Origin: Sclerurus mexicanus
Taxonomy: Eukaryota > Chordata > Aves > Passeriformes > Furnariidae
Assembly: GCA_013396755.1 (NCBI GenBank)
Contig: VWZF01001872.1
Coordinates: 203,041-267,040 of the forward strand
Length of the DNA: 64,000 bases
Reading direction: 5' to 3'
Below are positions 62,601 to 64,000 of the stretch, in pieces. How positions within the stretch are numbered: position 1 is the stretch's first letter; every line of letters begins with the position of its first letter. A program made the position numbers and the translations under genes. The notes beneath the pieces were generated by a model. It did not search any database and had not been told where the DNA came from. It saw only the letters and a list, made by a program, of their open reading frames with translations.

Positions 62601-63721
62601 TTGTTTTGCTGTGCTGGCCACATTCCCTCATGTTAGACTGTGACTTTAAACTTACCAGCTGGGAAGTATTTTCTCCTCCATTGTCCCTTCTATAGCCAAA
62701 TAACTTTTCTTTTCCTAGATTCTGGAGATGAAACAAAGGTTGAGCGTTCTAAATAGCTATTGTGATCTTCCCTCCCTTTGGAGCATCCCAATTTTATTTT
62801 GTGTAATCATAAATATTTATAGCAAAGCAAGGCAGGGAATACTAATGTTAACTCAAAAAGGATAAAGAATGTATTATTAATGACTCCGTAACACTGATAT
62901 TTCCTCCCTTGGTACCAGAACAGTTTCTCAATTTCATTTACAGTCCCAGTACCAACTTATCAGCAGTCATATCACACATTTTAGGGTAAAGTTAGCATTA
63001 TTCTTGCCTAAAAAGAAGAAATTTGTGTTAAATTCTTCCTGCTAAAGAGGTCTTCCCACCAGGAGAAAACGTCCATATACCCCAGCCAACAGTATTCTCA
63101 CCCATGTGCATTGCCCCTTGAAAAGAAAGGGCTTTCATCATAGGTCATGAAGGAGAGCTTTTTGCTCTGACACCTGTGTTAATGTGCCCAGTGTCTTTCA
63201 GAGTGGACAGAAGTGTGGTCCCCATGACTGCCAACCTACCTGCATGTGTTGTCTTTGCTGTGGGGAGGTACAAAGTTTGAGTTTGGGAGGAAAACTGGAA
63301 CTCAGCCTCTTCTTTACAAGGCAAGAGAGGACCACAGTCATAATGGTTAAGAAACCACTCTGACACTGGGGAAATGGATGGACTTTCAGTTGCTTGCTCT
63401 GTCCTTCCACTGTTCCAGGCTTCCTGCATGACCATGGACCATCCTGGGCTATTGCCCTGTCAACAGACATCAGTACCAGTGATAGGAAAGCTGCTATGTC
63501 AGAGTCCAGTTTTCGCCAGAACTCTTAATTATCTGTCCTCATAGCTCCTATAGTTGCTCTACCCAAGGCACATGTGCCTACTGGAACTCTCTTACAGGTT
63601 TCGCCTCCTCTGCCAAACCATCATTGCTCACAAGCTCTTTGACCACGTTGTGCTGGCCTTCATCTTCCTGAACTGCATCACGATTGCCCTGGAGAGACCA
63701 CAGATTGAGCACAGAAGCACG
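2507..63721 (+). CDS. CACNA1I: CACNA1I coding span (join of 17 exons, partial at both ends): T-type calcium channel alpha-1I, Cav3.3
   Basis: This entry is the span of the spliced coding sequence; the exons are listed separately. The product is the pore-forming subunit of a low-voltage-activated calcium channel in the plasma membrane, with four homologous domains of six helices each. It passes Ca2+ at potentials near rest and, in mammals, supports burst firing in neurons such as those of the thalamic reticular nucleus (established knowledge). The visible part covers domain I S1 to S6, the I-II linker, all of domain II, the II-III linker and domain III S1. The seventeen exons give 1,056 codons with no stop or frameshift, and all phases agree. 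The selectivity glutamates of domains I and II are present at window residues 278 and 697, as expected for the EEDD filter of T-type channels. Paralogue choice is firm: the domain I pore-loop region and the II-III linker match Cav3.3 much better than Cav3.1 or Cav3.2. Start codon, promoter and C-terminus are outside the window. Confidence 0.96.
2619..3586 (+). other. CACNA1I: Intron 2 of CACNA1I
   Basis: This intron is 968 bp, with GT (GTGAGC) and AG (TTTGGCAG) ends. It holds a G-rich patch around 2925-2956 with a run of six G. No repeat family or RNA gene was recognised. Confidence 0.85.
3587..3720 (+). CDS. CACNA1I: CACNA1I exon 3 (provisional): domain I S2 and start of S3
   Basis: The exon encodes window residues 38-81 plus two bases of residue 82. 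It begins VFDDFIFIFFAMEMVLKMVA (helix S2 with the conserved Glu and Lys of the gating charge transfer region), then the short S2-S3 turn GIFGKKCYLGDTWNR, and ends in S3 (LDFFIVMAG). The Asp of the S3 motif NRLDFF is the usual counter-charge for S4 arginines in voltage sensors. The acceptor TTTGGCAG and donor GTAGGT are standard. The split glycine codon (GG|G) joins in frame to exon 4, which is nearly 17 kb downstream. This segment is almost invariant among the three Cav3 paralogues, so on its own it supports a T-type channel rather than a particular gene. Confidence 0.96.
8715..8840 (+). repeat. CR1 LINE, short 3' tail (sense)
   Basis: The terminal part reads 'ttggactcaatgatctta', 'ccaacctaaatgattctatg', which is the classic CR1 3' end (aggtctcttccaacctaaatgattctatg). 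The upstream part, from 'ctggaggtatttaaaagatg', also fits the CR1 3' region. It is a severely 5'-truncated, diverged copy, and its 5' boundary is uncertain by tens of bases. Confidence 0.85.
9205..9930 (-). repeat. CR1 LINE fragment (antisense), about 0.7 kb
   Basis: Read on the plus strand this is the reverse complement of a CR1 element. It starts with the inverted tail ('cataggaccataggtaatc', 'acttggacaggacc') and then shows the typical 'ctctccaggctgaacaggcc', 'cagcttctcctcactggg', 'ctttaactggagtgcc' and 'gcaaagtaaaggggataat' segments. It is diverged and has no long open frame of a reverse transcriptase, so it is a dead copy. Its tail faces that of the sense CR1 at 8715-8840. The far boundary near 9930 is approximate. 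Confidence 0.85.
15640..15780 (+). repeat. Purine-rich (GA/AAG) low-complexity tract
   Basis: About 140 bp consist mostly of A and G on the plus strand, with irregular GAAAG, GGAAAA and GAAGG units. It is not a clean tandem repeat. No function is implied. Confidence 0.6.
20340..20411 (+). repeat. CT-rich simple repeat forming the polypyrimidine tract of exon 4
   Basis: From about 20343 the sequence is almost pure pyrimidine (CTTT, CTCT and CCTC units) for some 65 bases and runs directly into the acceptor TTCTGCAG at 20411. It acts as an unusually long polypyrimidine tract. As a simple repeat it is likely to vary in length between individuals. Confidence 0.8.
20412..20509 (+). CDS. CACNA1I: CACNA1I exon 4 (provisional): domain I S3-S4
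   Basis: The exon completes residue 82 and encodes 83-114 plus one base of 115. The peptide is MVEYSLDLQNINLSAIRTVR followed by VLRPLKAINRVP, that is, the end of S3, the very short S3-S4 loop and the S4 voltage sensor with Arg or Lys at about every third position (R, R, R, K, R). In Cav3.2 a histidine in this S3-S4 segment binds zinc and nickel. Here the position is Gln (DLQN), which excludes CACNA1H and predicts lower sensitivity to those metals. NINLSAI and RPLKAI favour Cav3.3 over Cav3.1 (NVSFSAV, RPLRAI). The donor is GTAAGT. The exon lies alone between introns of 16.7 and 15.7 kb. Confidence 0.95.
22948..22962 (+). repeat. A15 tract
   Basis: There are fifteen consecutive A, then GAAAAAAG. 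It could be the remnant of a retroposed tail, but no recognisable element precedes it, so only the simple repeat is annotated. Confidence 0.8.
23675..23690 (+). repeat. A16 tract
   Basis: There are sixteen consecutive A followed by GAGAAAGG. No flanking element was recognised. Confidence 0.85.
24213..24363 (+). repeat. CR1 LINE, 3' tail (sense)
   Basis: This is a clear CR1 3' end: 'caatgccaggctagatgggg', 'ctttgaggaactggtctagt', 'ggaactagatgatctttaag', 'gtcctttccaacccaaacc' and the tail 'tctatgattctatgag'. It is less diverged than the other copies in the window, so it is probably the youngest. The 5' end is truncated near 24213. Confidence 0.92.
24688..24718 (+). other. G-run cluster with quadruplex potential
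   Basis: Four runs of three or more G (24688-24690, 24695-24697, 24699-24701, 24715-24718) are separated by loops of 4, 1 and 13 bases, mostly T. On the transcribed pre-mRNA they could form a G-quadruplex, though the long third loop makes it weak. Function is not implied. Confidence 0.35.
27521..27740 (-). repeat. CR1 LINE, 3' tail (antisense)
   Basis: The plus strand starts with the inverted tail 'catagaatcatagaattg', followed by 'ggattggaaggaacctcaaa', 'ttccaagccccctgccaggg', 'ccacccagcctgatgttgaa' and 'cacggtaaagaattt', all diagnostic of CR1 in reverse. The body is cut off after about 220 bp. Confidence 0.92.
31633..31875. promoter_or_regulatory. Intronic CpG island, candidate internal promoter or enhancer
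   Basis: About 240 bp of high GC carry roughly 28 CpG dinucleotides by hand count, in a gene body where CpG is otherwise scarce. It includes GC-box-like motifs (GGGGCAGGCGGGGGCGCGCC) and CCCCGCGGCTG. No TATA box, coding exon or phase-compatible splice donor into exon 5 was found. Such islands usually mark unmethylated CpG, and inside genes they often act as alternative or antisense promoters or poised elements (established knowledge). Function at this site is inference. The direction of any transcript cannot be decided from sequence. Confidence 0.5.
35207..35220. promoter_or_regulatory. 14-bp palindrome TAATTAGCTAATTA, candidate homeodomain site
   Basis: The 14-mer is a perfect inverted repeat made of two TAATTA cores around AGCT, the form bound by paired or Q50 homeodomain dimers. 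A second TA-rich group (TTCATTAGGTAATTAG) lies near 35487-35505. It may belong to an intronic enhancer, but this is motif evidence only. Confidence 0.3.
36061..36176 (+). repeat. T15 tract and long pyrimidine-rich stretch before exon 5
   Basis: Fifteen T at 36061-36075 are followed, after a short gap, by about 90 bases dominated by C and T, up to the acceptor CTCTGCAG at 36176. It supplies the polypyrimidine tract of exon 5 and is probably length-variable. Confidence 0.75.
36177..36336 (+). CDS. CACNA1I: CACNA1I exon 5 (provisional): domain I S4-S5 linker and S5
   Basis: The exon completes residue 115 (Ser) and encodes 116-167 plus two bases of 168. It begins MRILVNLLLDTLPMLGNVLL (the amphipathic S4-S5 linker and start of S5), continues CFFVFFIFGIIGVQLWAGLL (S5) and ends RNRCFMEENFT, the beginning of the large extracellular turret before the pore helix. 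The S4-S5 linker couples the voltage sensor to the gate. NLLLDT agrees with Cav3.3; Cav3.1 has TLLLDT. The acceptor CTGCAG has a long pyrimidine tract, and the donor GTGAGT is strong. Base composition is much more GC-rich than in the flanking introns, as usual for the coding exons here. Confidence 0.96.
36337..38534 (+). other. CACNA1I: Intron 5 of CACNA1I
   Basis: This intron is 2,198 bp with GTGAGT and TCTTGCAG ends. It holds a small imperfect duplication at about 37250-37345, where 'atcagtttagactg' occurs twice about 40 bases apart. No mobile element or other exon was recognised. Confidence 0.85.
38535..38850 (+). CDS. CACNA1I: CACNA1I exon 6 (provisional): domain I extracellular pore turret and pore helix
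   Basis: The exon completes residue 168 and encodes 169-273. It reads QGDIVLPPYYQPEEDDEMPF, then ICSLSGDNGIMGCHEIPPLK, then a variable part (ECCLDKDDYYYYNSVRQEF), an N-glycosylation sequon NIS, MCVNWNQYYNVCRTGNANPH and the pore-helix entry KGAINFDNIGYAWIVIFQ. Several cysteines (ICS, GCH, ECC, MCV, VCR) are expected to form the disulfides that brace the T-type turret. This is the best paralogue-specific exon: the PPYYQPEEDDE stretch and GIMGCHEIPPLK are Cav3.3 hallmarks. The four-tyrosine segment differs from mammals as I recall them. The donor is GTAAGT and the exon ends in phase 0. Confidence 0.97.
38851..39529 (+). other. CACNA1I: Intron 6 of CACNA1I
   Basis: This intron is 679 bp, with ends GTAAGT and CTTTGCAG. 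A T10 tract near 39138 is the only low-complexity item. Nothing else was recognised. Confidence 0.85.
39530..39622 (+). CDS. CACNA1I: CACNA1I exon 7 (provisional): domain I selectivity filter and start of S6
   Basis: The exon encodes residues 274-304. The peptide starts VITLEGWVEIMYYVMDAHSF and continues YNFIYFILLII. The Glu of TLEGW (window residue 278) is the domain I glutamate of the EEDD selectivity filter that coordinates Ca2+ in T-type channels. The segment YNFIYFILLII starts the S6 helix, completed by exon 8. WVEIMYYVMD matches Cav3.3; Cav3.1 has WVDIMYFVMD. At 93 nt and phase 0-0 it could be skipped without a frameshift, but that would remove the filter. The donor GTAAGT is strong. 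Confidence 0.97.
39623..45404 (+). other. CACNA1I: Intron 7 of CACNA1I
   Basis: This intron is 5,782 bp, with ends GTAAGT and TGCTATTAG. There is a run of nine G at about 43569-43577. No CR1, RNA gene or further exon was recognised; open frames within it are short and show no family signature. Confidence 0.85.
45405..45711 (+). CDS. CACNA1I: CACNA1I exon 8 (provisional): end of domain I S6, gating brake, I-II linker
   Basis: The exon encodes residues 305-406 plus one base of 407. It starts VGSFFMINLCLVVIATQF (lower S6), followed by SETKQREHQLMQEQRARYLS and YMEPGDCYEEIFQYICHIV. This charged helix-loop-helix just after S6 corresponds to the 'gating brake' that keeps T-type channels closed and that, when deleted, shifts activation to more negative voltages (known for Cav3 channels). 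The exon then gives KAKRRTLGLYNSIQSWRQ and a basic end (TNRKKQRHY). The donor is read as CTACA|GTAAGG because the human exon also ends after RHY and the phase fits the next exon. If it were not used, the frame would run 44 further residues to a TGA at 45843-45845. Confidence 0.95.
45712..47109 (+). other. CACNA1I: Intron between exons 8 and 10; position of mammalian cassette exon 9
   Basis: This intron is 1,398 bp with ends GTAAGG and CTTTCCAG. Human CACNA1I has an alternatively spliced exon of about 35 codons here. I found no sequence resembling its peptide (GKTKGQGDEGRHLGS). A phase-compatible exon-like segment exists at 46695-46760, with a good acceptor but a weak donor, and it has no similarity to that peptide; see findings. 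Confidence 0.75.
47110..47510 (+). CDS. CACNA1I: CACNA1I exon 10 (provisional): distal I-II linker and start of domain II S1
   Basis: The exon completes residue 407 (Arg) and encodes 408-540. It begins LCQQHNSLGCPPQGLVQPVA, which aligns to human LCPQHSPLDATPHTLVQP and fixes the acceptor at TTTCCAG/47109 instead of the AG at 47149-47150. The linker continues with a cysteine pair (NCPRCHR), a Ser/Glu-rich part (SAREG-type, EREGAGSREDQD) and an acidic run (EKEEEVEEGGR). The last part, DMWREVRVKLRVIVDSKYFN, RGIMIAILVNTISMGIEHHE, is the cytosolic approach and S1 helix of domain II. The linker is intracellular, and in the family it hosts regulatory phosphorylation and G-protein sites. The conserved end and the phases make the exon secure; the linker itself diverges from mammals. 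Confidence 0.93.
47511..54909 (+). other. CACNA1I: Intron 10 of CACNA1I (7.4 kb)
   Basis: The ends are GTAAGG and TTCTCCAG. A pyrimidine-rich tract lies at about 47685-47905 and others near 52525-52760. No recognisable mobile element, RNA gene or exon was found. The open frame at 49497-50024 is accidental in appearance, beginning in a T-rich tract and lacking family features. Confidence 0.85.
47685..47905 (+). repeat. CT-rich low-complexity tract
   Basis: About 220 bp are dominated by C and T on the plus strand, with irregular TTTC, TCTC and CTCT units. It produces the spurious Phe/Leu/Ser-rich open frame at 47655-47903. Confidence 0.7.
54910..55061 (+). CDS. CACNA1I: CACNA1I exon 11 (provisional): domain II S2 and S3
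   Basis: The exon encodes residues 541-590 plus two bases of 591. The peptide reads PEELTNILEISNVVFTSMFA, LEMILKLAAFGLFDYLRNPY, NIFDSIIVII. It covers the S1-S2 loop, S2 with the conserved Glu (FALEMILK) and S3 (NIFDSIIVII) with its acidic counter-charge. AAFGLFDYLRNPYNIFDS is the Cav3.3 version; Cav3.1 has VYGPFGYIKNPYNIFDG. The donor is GTGACA, weaker than most in this gene. The split Ser codon (AG|C) continues correctly in exon 12. Confidence 0.97.
55062..55628 (+). other. CACNA1I: Intron 11 of CACNA1I
   Basis: This intron is 567 bp with ends GTGACA and GGACCACAG. No other feature was recognised. Confidence 0.85.
55629..55814 (+). CDS. CACNA1I: CACNA1I exon 12 (provisional): domain II S4 voltage sensor and S5
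   Basis: The exon completes residue 591 and encodes 592-652 plus two bases of 653. It reads [60 protein letters not shown], F. The regularly spaced Arg/Lys ([14 protein letters not shown]) form S4 of domain II. [17 protein letters not shown] is the S4-S5 linker and [14 protein letters not shown] is S5. RFMPALRRQ is the Cav3.3 form; Cav3.1 has RFLPALQRQ. The donor GTGAGG and the split Ser codon fit exon 13. The reading frame is unambiguous, and the six-frame shadows on the minus strand here have no coding meaning. Confidence 0.97.
55815..56499 (+). other. CACNA1I: Intron 12 of CACNA1I
   Basis: This intron is 685 bp. It begins GTGAGG and ends GCCCCAAAG, an acceptor with purines at -3 and -4, though with a fair pyrimidine tract upstream. 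Nothing else was seen. Confidence 0.85.
56500..56617 (+). CDS. CACNA1I: CACNA1I exon 13 (provisional): end of domain II S5 and pore helix
   Basis: The exon completes residue 653 and encodes 654-692. The peptide ILGMHIFGCKFSLRTDTGDT, VPDRKNFDSLLWAIVTVFQ covers the end of S5, the short extracellular loop of domain II and the pore helix (FDSLLWAIVTVFQ). CKFSLRTDTGDTVPDRKNFD is essentially identical to mammalian Cav3.3, while Cav3.1 has CKFASERDGDTLPDRKNFD; this is strong paralogue evidence. The donor is GTGAGC, phase 0. Confidence 0.97.
56618..57071 (+). other. CACNA1I: Intron 13 of CACNA1I
   Basis: This intron is 454 bp with ends GTGAGC and GTTGCAG. No other feature was recognised. Confidence 0.85.
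57072..57227 (+). CDS. CACNA1I: CACNA1I exon 14 (provisional): domain II selectivity filter and S6
   Basis: The exon encodes residues 693-744. It reads [52 protein letters not shown]. The Glu of TQEDW (window residue 697) is the domain II selectivity-filter glutamate. [20 protein letters not shown] is S6, and VEGFQAE begins the II-III linker. The frame is phase 0 at both ends. The proximal donor is GTGAGT at 57228. A second good donor, AAG|GTAAAC, lies 51 bases on at 57279 and would extend the exon in frame by 17 codons. CACNA1G uses a comparable alternative donor at the homologous exon. Confidence 0.97.
57228..57278 (+). other. CACNA1I: Candidate alternative in-frame extension of exon 14 (17 codons)
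   Basis: Reading on from exon 14 in phase 0 gives VSCHQGLIRRRNRGAKK with no stop, ending at AAG just before GTAAAC (57279). The length (51 nt) keeps frame with exon 15 (GDANRS). The insert would be strongly basic and sit immediately after domain II S6. Position and logic parallel the alternative exon 14 donor known in CACNA1G, though the peptide is unlike it. Use of the site is an inference; the proximal GTGAGT donor is at least as good. Confidence 0.4.
57279..57656 (+). other. CACNA1I: Intron 14 of CACNA1I (from the distal candidate donor; 57228 from the proximal one)
   Basis: The intron is 429 bp if the proximal donor is used and 378 bp if the distal one is used. It ends TGTTCCAG. No other feature was recognised. 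Confidence 0.8.
57657..57747 (+). CDS. CACNA1I: CACNA1I exon 15 (provisional): II-III linker, acidic Ser-rich start
   Basis: The exon encodes residues 745-774 plus one base of 775. The peptide GDANRSYSDEDQSSSNMEDF, DQLQEVQEGP matches mammalian Cav3.3 (GDANRSYSDEDQSSSNIEEF) and differs from Cav3.1 (GDANKSESEPDFF). It is the start of the intracellular II-III linker, rich in Asp, Glu and Ser, with possible casein-kinase-type sites (SDED, inference). The acceptor TTCCAG is good. The donor GTACAA is weak, which leaves room for regulated splicing. The single G at the end completes an Asp codon with exon 16. Confidence 0.93.
57748..59673 (+). other. CACNA1I: Intron 15 of CACNA1I
   Basis: This intron is 1,926 bp with ends GTACAA and TTCCACTCAG. 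No repeat family or additional exon was recognised. Confidence 0.85.
59674..59876 (+). CDS. CACNA1I: CACNA1I exon 16 (provisional): II-III linker, central part
   Basis: The exon completes residue 775 (Asp) and encodes 776-842. It begins PKLCAIPVTPNGHLDPSLPS, aligning to human PKLCPIPMTPNGHLDPSLP, then a diverged Ser/Asn/Gly-rich stretch (DAGGVTNSSRNSLQ) and the conserved VAVGSRKSSVMSLGRITYDQ, RSL. The SRKSSVMSLGR motif is a Cav3.3 hallmark and contains basophilic-kinase consensus serines (RKSS; inference for phosphorylation). The domain is cytosolic. The acceptor CACTCAG and donor GTGAGT are standard; the exon ends in phase 0. Confidence 0.95.
59877..61125 (+). other. CACNA1I: Intron 16 of CACNA1I
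   Basis: This intron is 1,249 bp with ends GTGAGT and CTCTTGCAG. It contains an imperfect TCTA/TCTG/TATC microsatellite (about 60080-60200). Confidence 0.85.
60080..60200 (+). repeat. Imperfect TCTA/TCTG tetranucleotide microsatellite
   Basis: Interrupted repeats of TCTA, TCTG and TATC ('ctctgtctatctctatctat', 'ctgtctgtctcttctg', 'tatatatctatagacc') extend for about 120 bp. The tract is likely to be polymorphic. It creates spurious Leu/Ile/Ser/Tyr-rich open frames. Confidence 0.85.
61126..61542 (+). CDS. CACNA1I: CACNA1I exon 17 (provisional): II-III linker, distal Ser/Arg-rich part
   Basis: The exon encodes residues 843-981. It begins SSSRSSHYGAWGRSGAWGSR, RSSWNSLARGHSLKHKHPSA, EHESLLSGE, then a diverged part, HHRRTLSLDNKGSCDLLELA, and near the end EHQDCNGKMPSIVKEIFPKM and the acidic EDDEEIDY. 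Conserved landmarks are RRSSWNSL, KHKHPSAEHESLLS, RRTLSLDN, DCNGKMPSI and EEIDY. The RRxS and RRTLS motifs are candidate sites for basophilic kinases (inference). Mammalian Cav3.3 has a histidine-rich tract just before RRTLSLDN; only HH is seen here. The acceptor CTTGCAG is good and the donor GTGAGT strong. Retention of the next intron would add 58 residues before a stop ending at 61716. Confidence 0.95.
61543..62455 (+). other. CACNA1I: Intron 17 of CACNA1I
   Basis: This intron is 913 bp with ends GTGAGT and CCCTACAG. No other feature was recognised. Confidence 0.85.
62456..62556 (+). CDS. CACNA1I: CACNA1I exon 18 (provisional): end of II-III linker before domain III
   Basis: The exon encodes residues 982-1014 plus two bases of 1015. 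The peptide SLCFRIRKMMEVYKPDWCEL, REDWSIYLFSPQN matches mammalian Cav3.3 (LCFRVRKMIDVYKPDWCEVREDWSVYLFSPEN). It is the basic and aromatic cytosolic stretch leading into domain III S1. The acceptor is CTACAG. The donor AG|GTTTGT is weak but required by the phase, as the Arg codon AG|G is completed by exon 19. Human begins TLCF where this has SLCF. Confidence 0.96.
62557..63597 (+). other. CACNA1I: Intron 18 of CACNA1I
   Basis: This intron is 1,041 bp with ends GTTTGT and CTCTTACAG. No other feature was recognised. Confidence 0.85.
63598..63721 (+). CDS. CACNA1I: CACNA1I exon 19 (provisional): domain III S1
   Basis: The exon completes residue 1015 (Arg) and encodes 1016-1056. It reads FRLLCQTIIAHKLFDHVVLA, FIFLNCITIALERPQIEHRS, T. 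HKLFDHVVLAFIFLNCITIA is helix S1 of domain III, and the rest starts the S1-S2 loop. It agrees with Cav3.3 (CQTIIAHKLFDYVVLAFIF); Cav3.1 has CHRIITHKMFDHVVLVIIF. The donor GTGAGC at 63722 is standard, and the exon ends in phase 0. The next exon should begin with the family's ERIFLT segment but lies beyond the window. Confidence 0.97.
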
Positions 63722-64000
63722 GTGAGCACAATTACCTGCCACCTGCATTTTAGCACAACCTCGAGCAGTGGTTCTTAAGTGTTTCTAGGATTGGTATGAC
63801 CCCTGGAAGAACTTCAATATTAAACACCAGTCCCCACTCAGTTCAAATAGCCAAGTACTAATAATTGACATAGTGTGTGCTTCCCCTGCAGGGTCTTACA
63901 ATGGGGCAACCCTCTTTACAATACAGAAATCCTAGTTTCTTCTTTCTTGGAAAGTAAGAGTCCTCCAGGAACCTGCATGTAAGAGTTGAATGGTAAAAGC
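63722..64000 (+). other. CACNA1I: Start of intron 19 of CACNA1I
   Basis: The first 279 bp of the intron, beginning GTGAGC. No feature was recognised before the window ends. Confidence 0.85.

Noticed and set aside
1..64000. Bacterial-type systems, CRISPR arrays, operons, rRNA or tRNA genes
   Set aside because: No regularly spaced direct repeats, cloverleaf-like sequences or polycistronic layout were seen; the window is the interior of a vertebrate intron-rich gene.

Overview
The window is vertebrate nuclear DNA, most likely from a bird (a non-avian reptile is not excluded). The evidence is split coding exons with GT-AG introns, CR1-type LINE tails ending in ATTCTATG-like repeats, and no Alu, B1 or L1-like sequence that I recognised. 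There are no bacterial-style operons. Apart from repeats, everything I can support belongs to one plus-strand gene: CACNA1I, the pore-forming alpha-1 subunit of the T-type (low-voltage-activated) calcium channel Cav3.3.

Seventeen coding exons were placed by matching translated peptides to the Cav3 family and then checking splice sites and phases by hand. They total 3,169 nt: one base completing a codon from an upstream exon, then 1,056 uninterrupted codons. Every junction is phase-compatible. The window enters the gene just before domain I S1 and leaves it just after domain III S1. The start codon, promoter, most of domain III, domain IV and the C-terminus lie outside. Exon numbers (2 to 8, 10 to 19) are provisional. 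They assume that the mammalian cassette exon 9, which I could not find, would lie between exons 8 and 10. Residue numbers count from the first complete codon in the window.

Layout: 1-2506, end of intron 1 with a CR1 tail; 2507-3720, exons 2-3 (S1, S2, start of S3); 3721-36176, two very long introns of 16.7 and 15.7 kb around exon 4 (S3-S4); 36177-39622, exons 5-7 (S4-S5 linker, S5, pore loop); 45405-47510, exons 8 and 10 (S6, I-II linker, start of domain II S1); 54910-57227, exons 11-14 (rest of domain II); 57657-61542, exons 15-17 (II-III linker); 62456-63721, exons 18-19 (entry into domain III and S1).

The assignment to CACNA1I rather than CACNA1G or CACNA1H rests on the domain I extracellular loop (PPYYQPEEDDEMPFICSL), the S3-S4 segment (DLQNINLSAIRTVR, with Q where Cav3.2 has its zinc-binding His) and the short II-III linker (SRKSSVMSLGR, RRTLSLDN). 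The most notable non-routine observations are: a U12-type AC acceptor with an ideal branch site at exon 2; an in-frame downstream alternative donor of exon 14 adding 17 codons; an isolated CpG island inside intron 4; absence of a recognisable exon 9; and a 14-bp homeodomain-type palindrome in intron 4. I see no previously undescribed biological system here.
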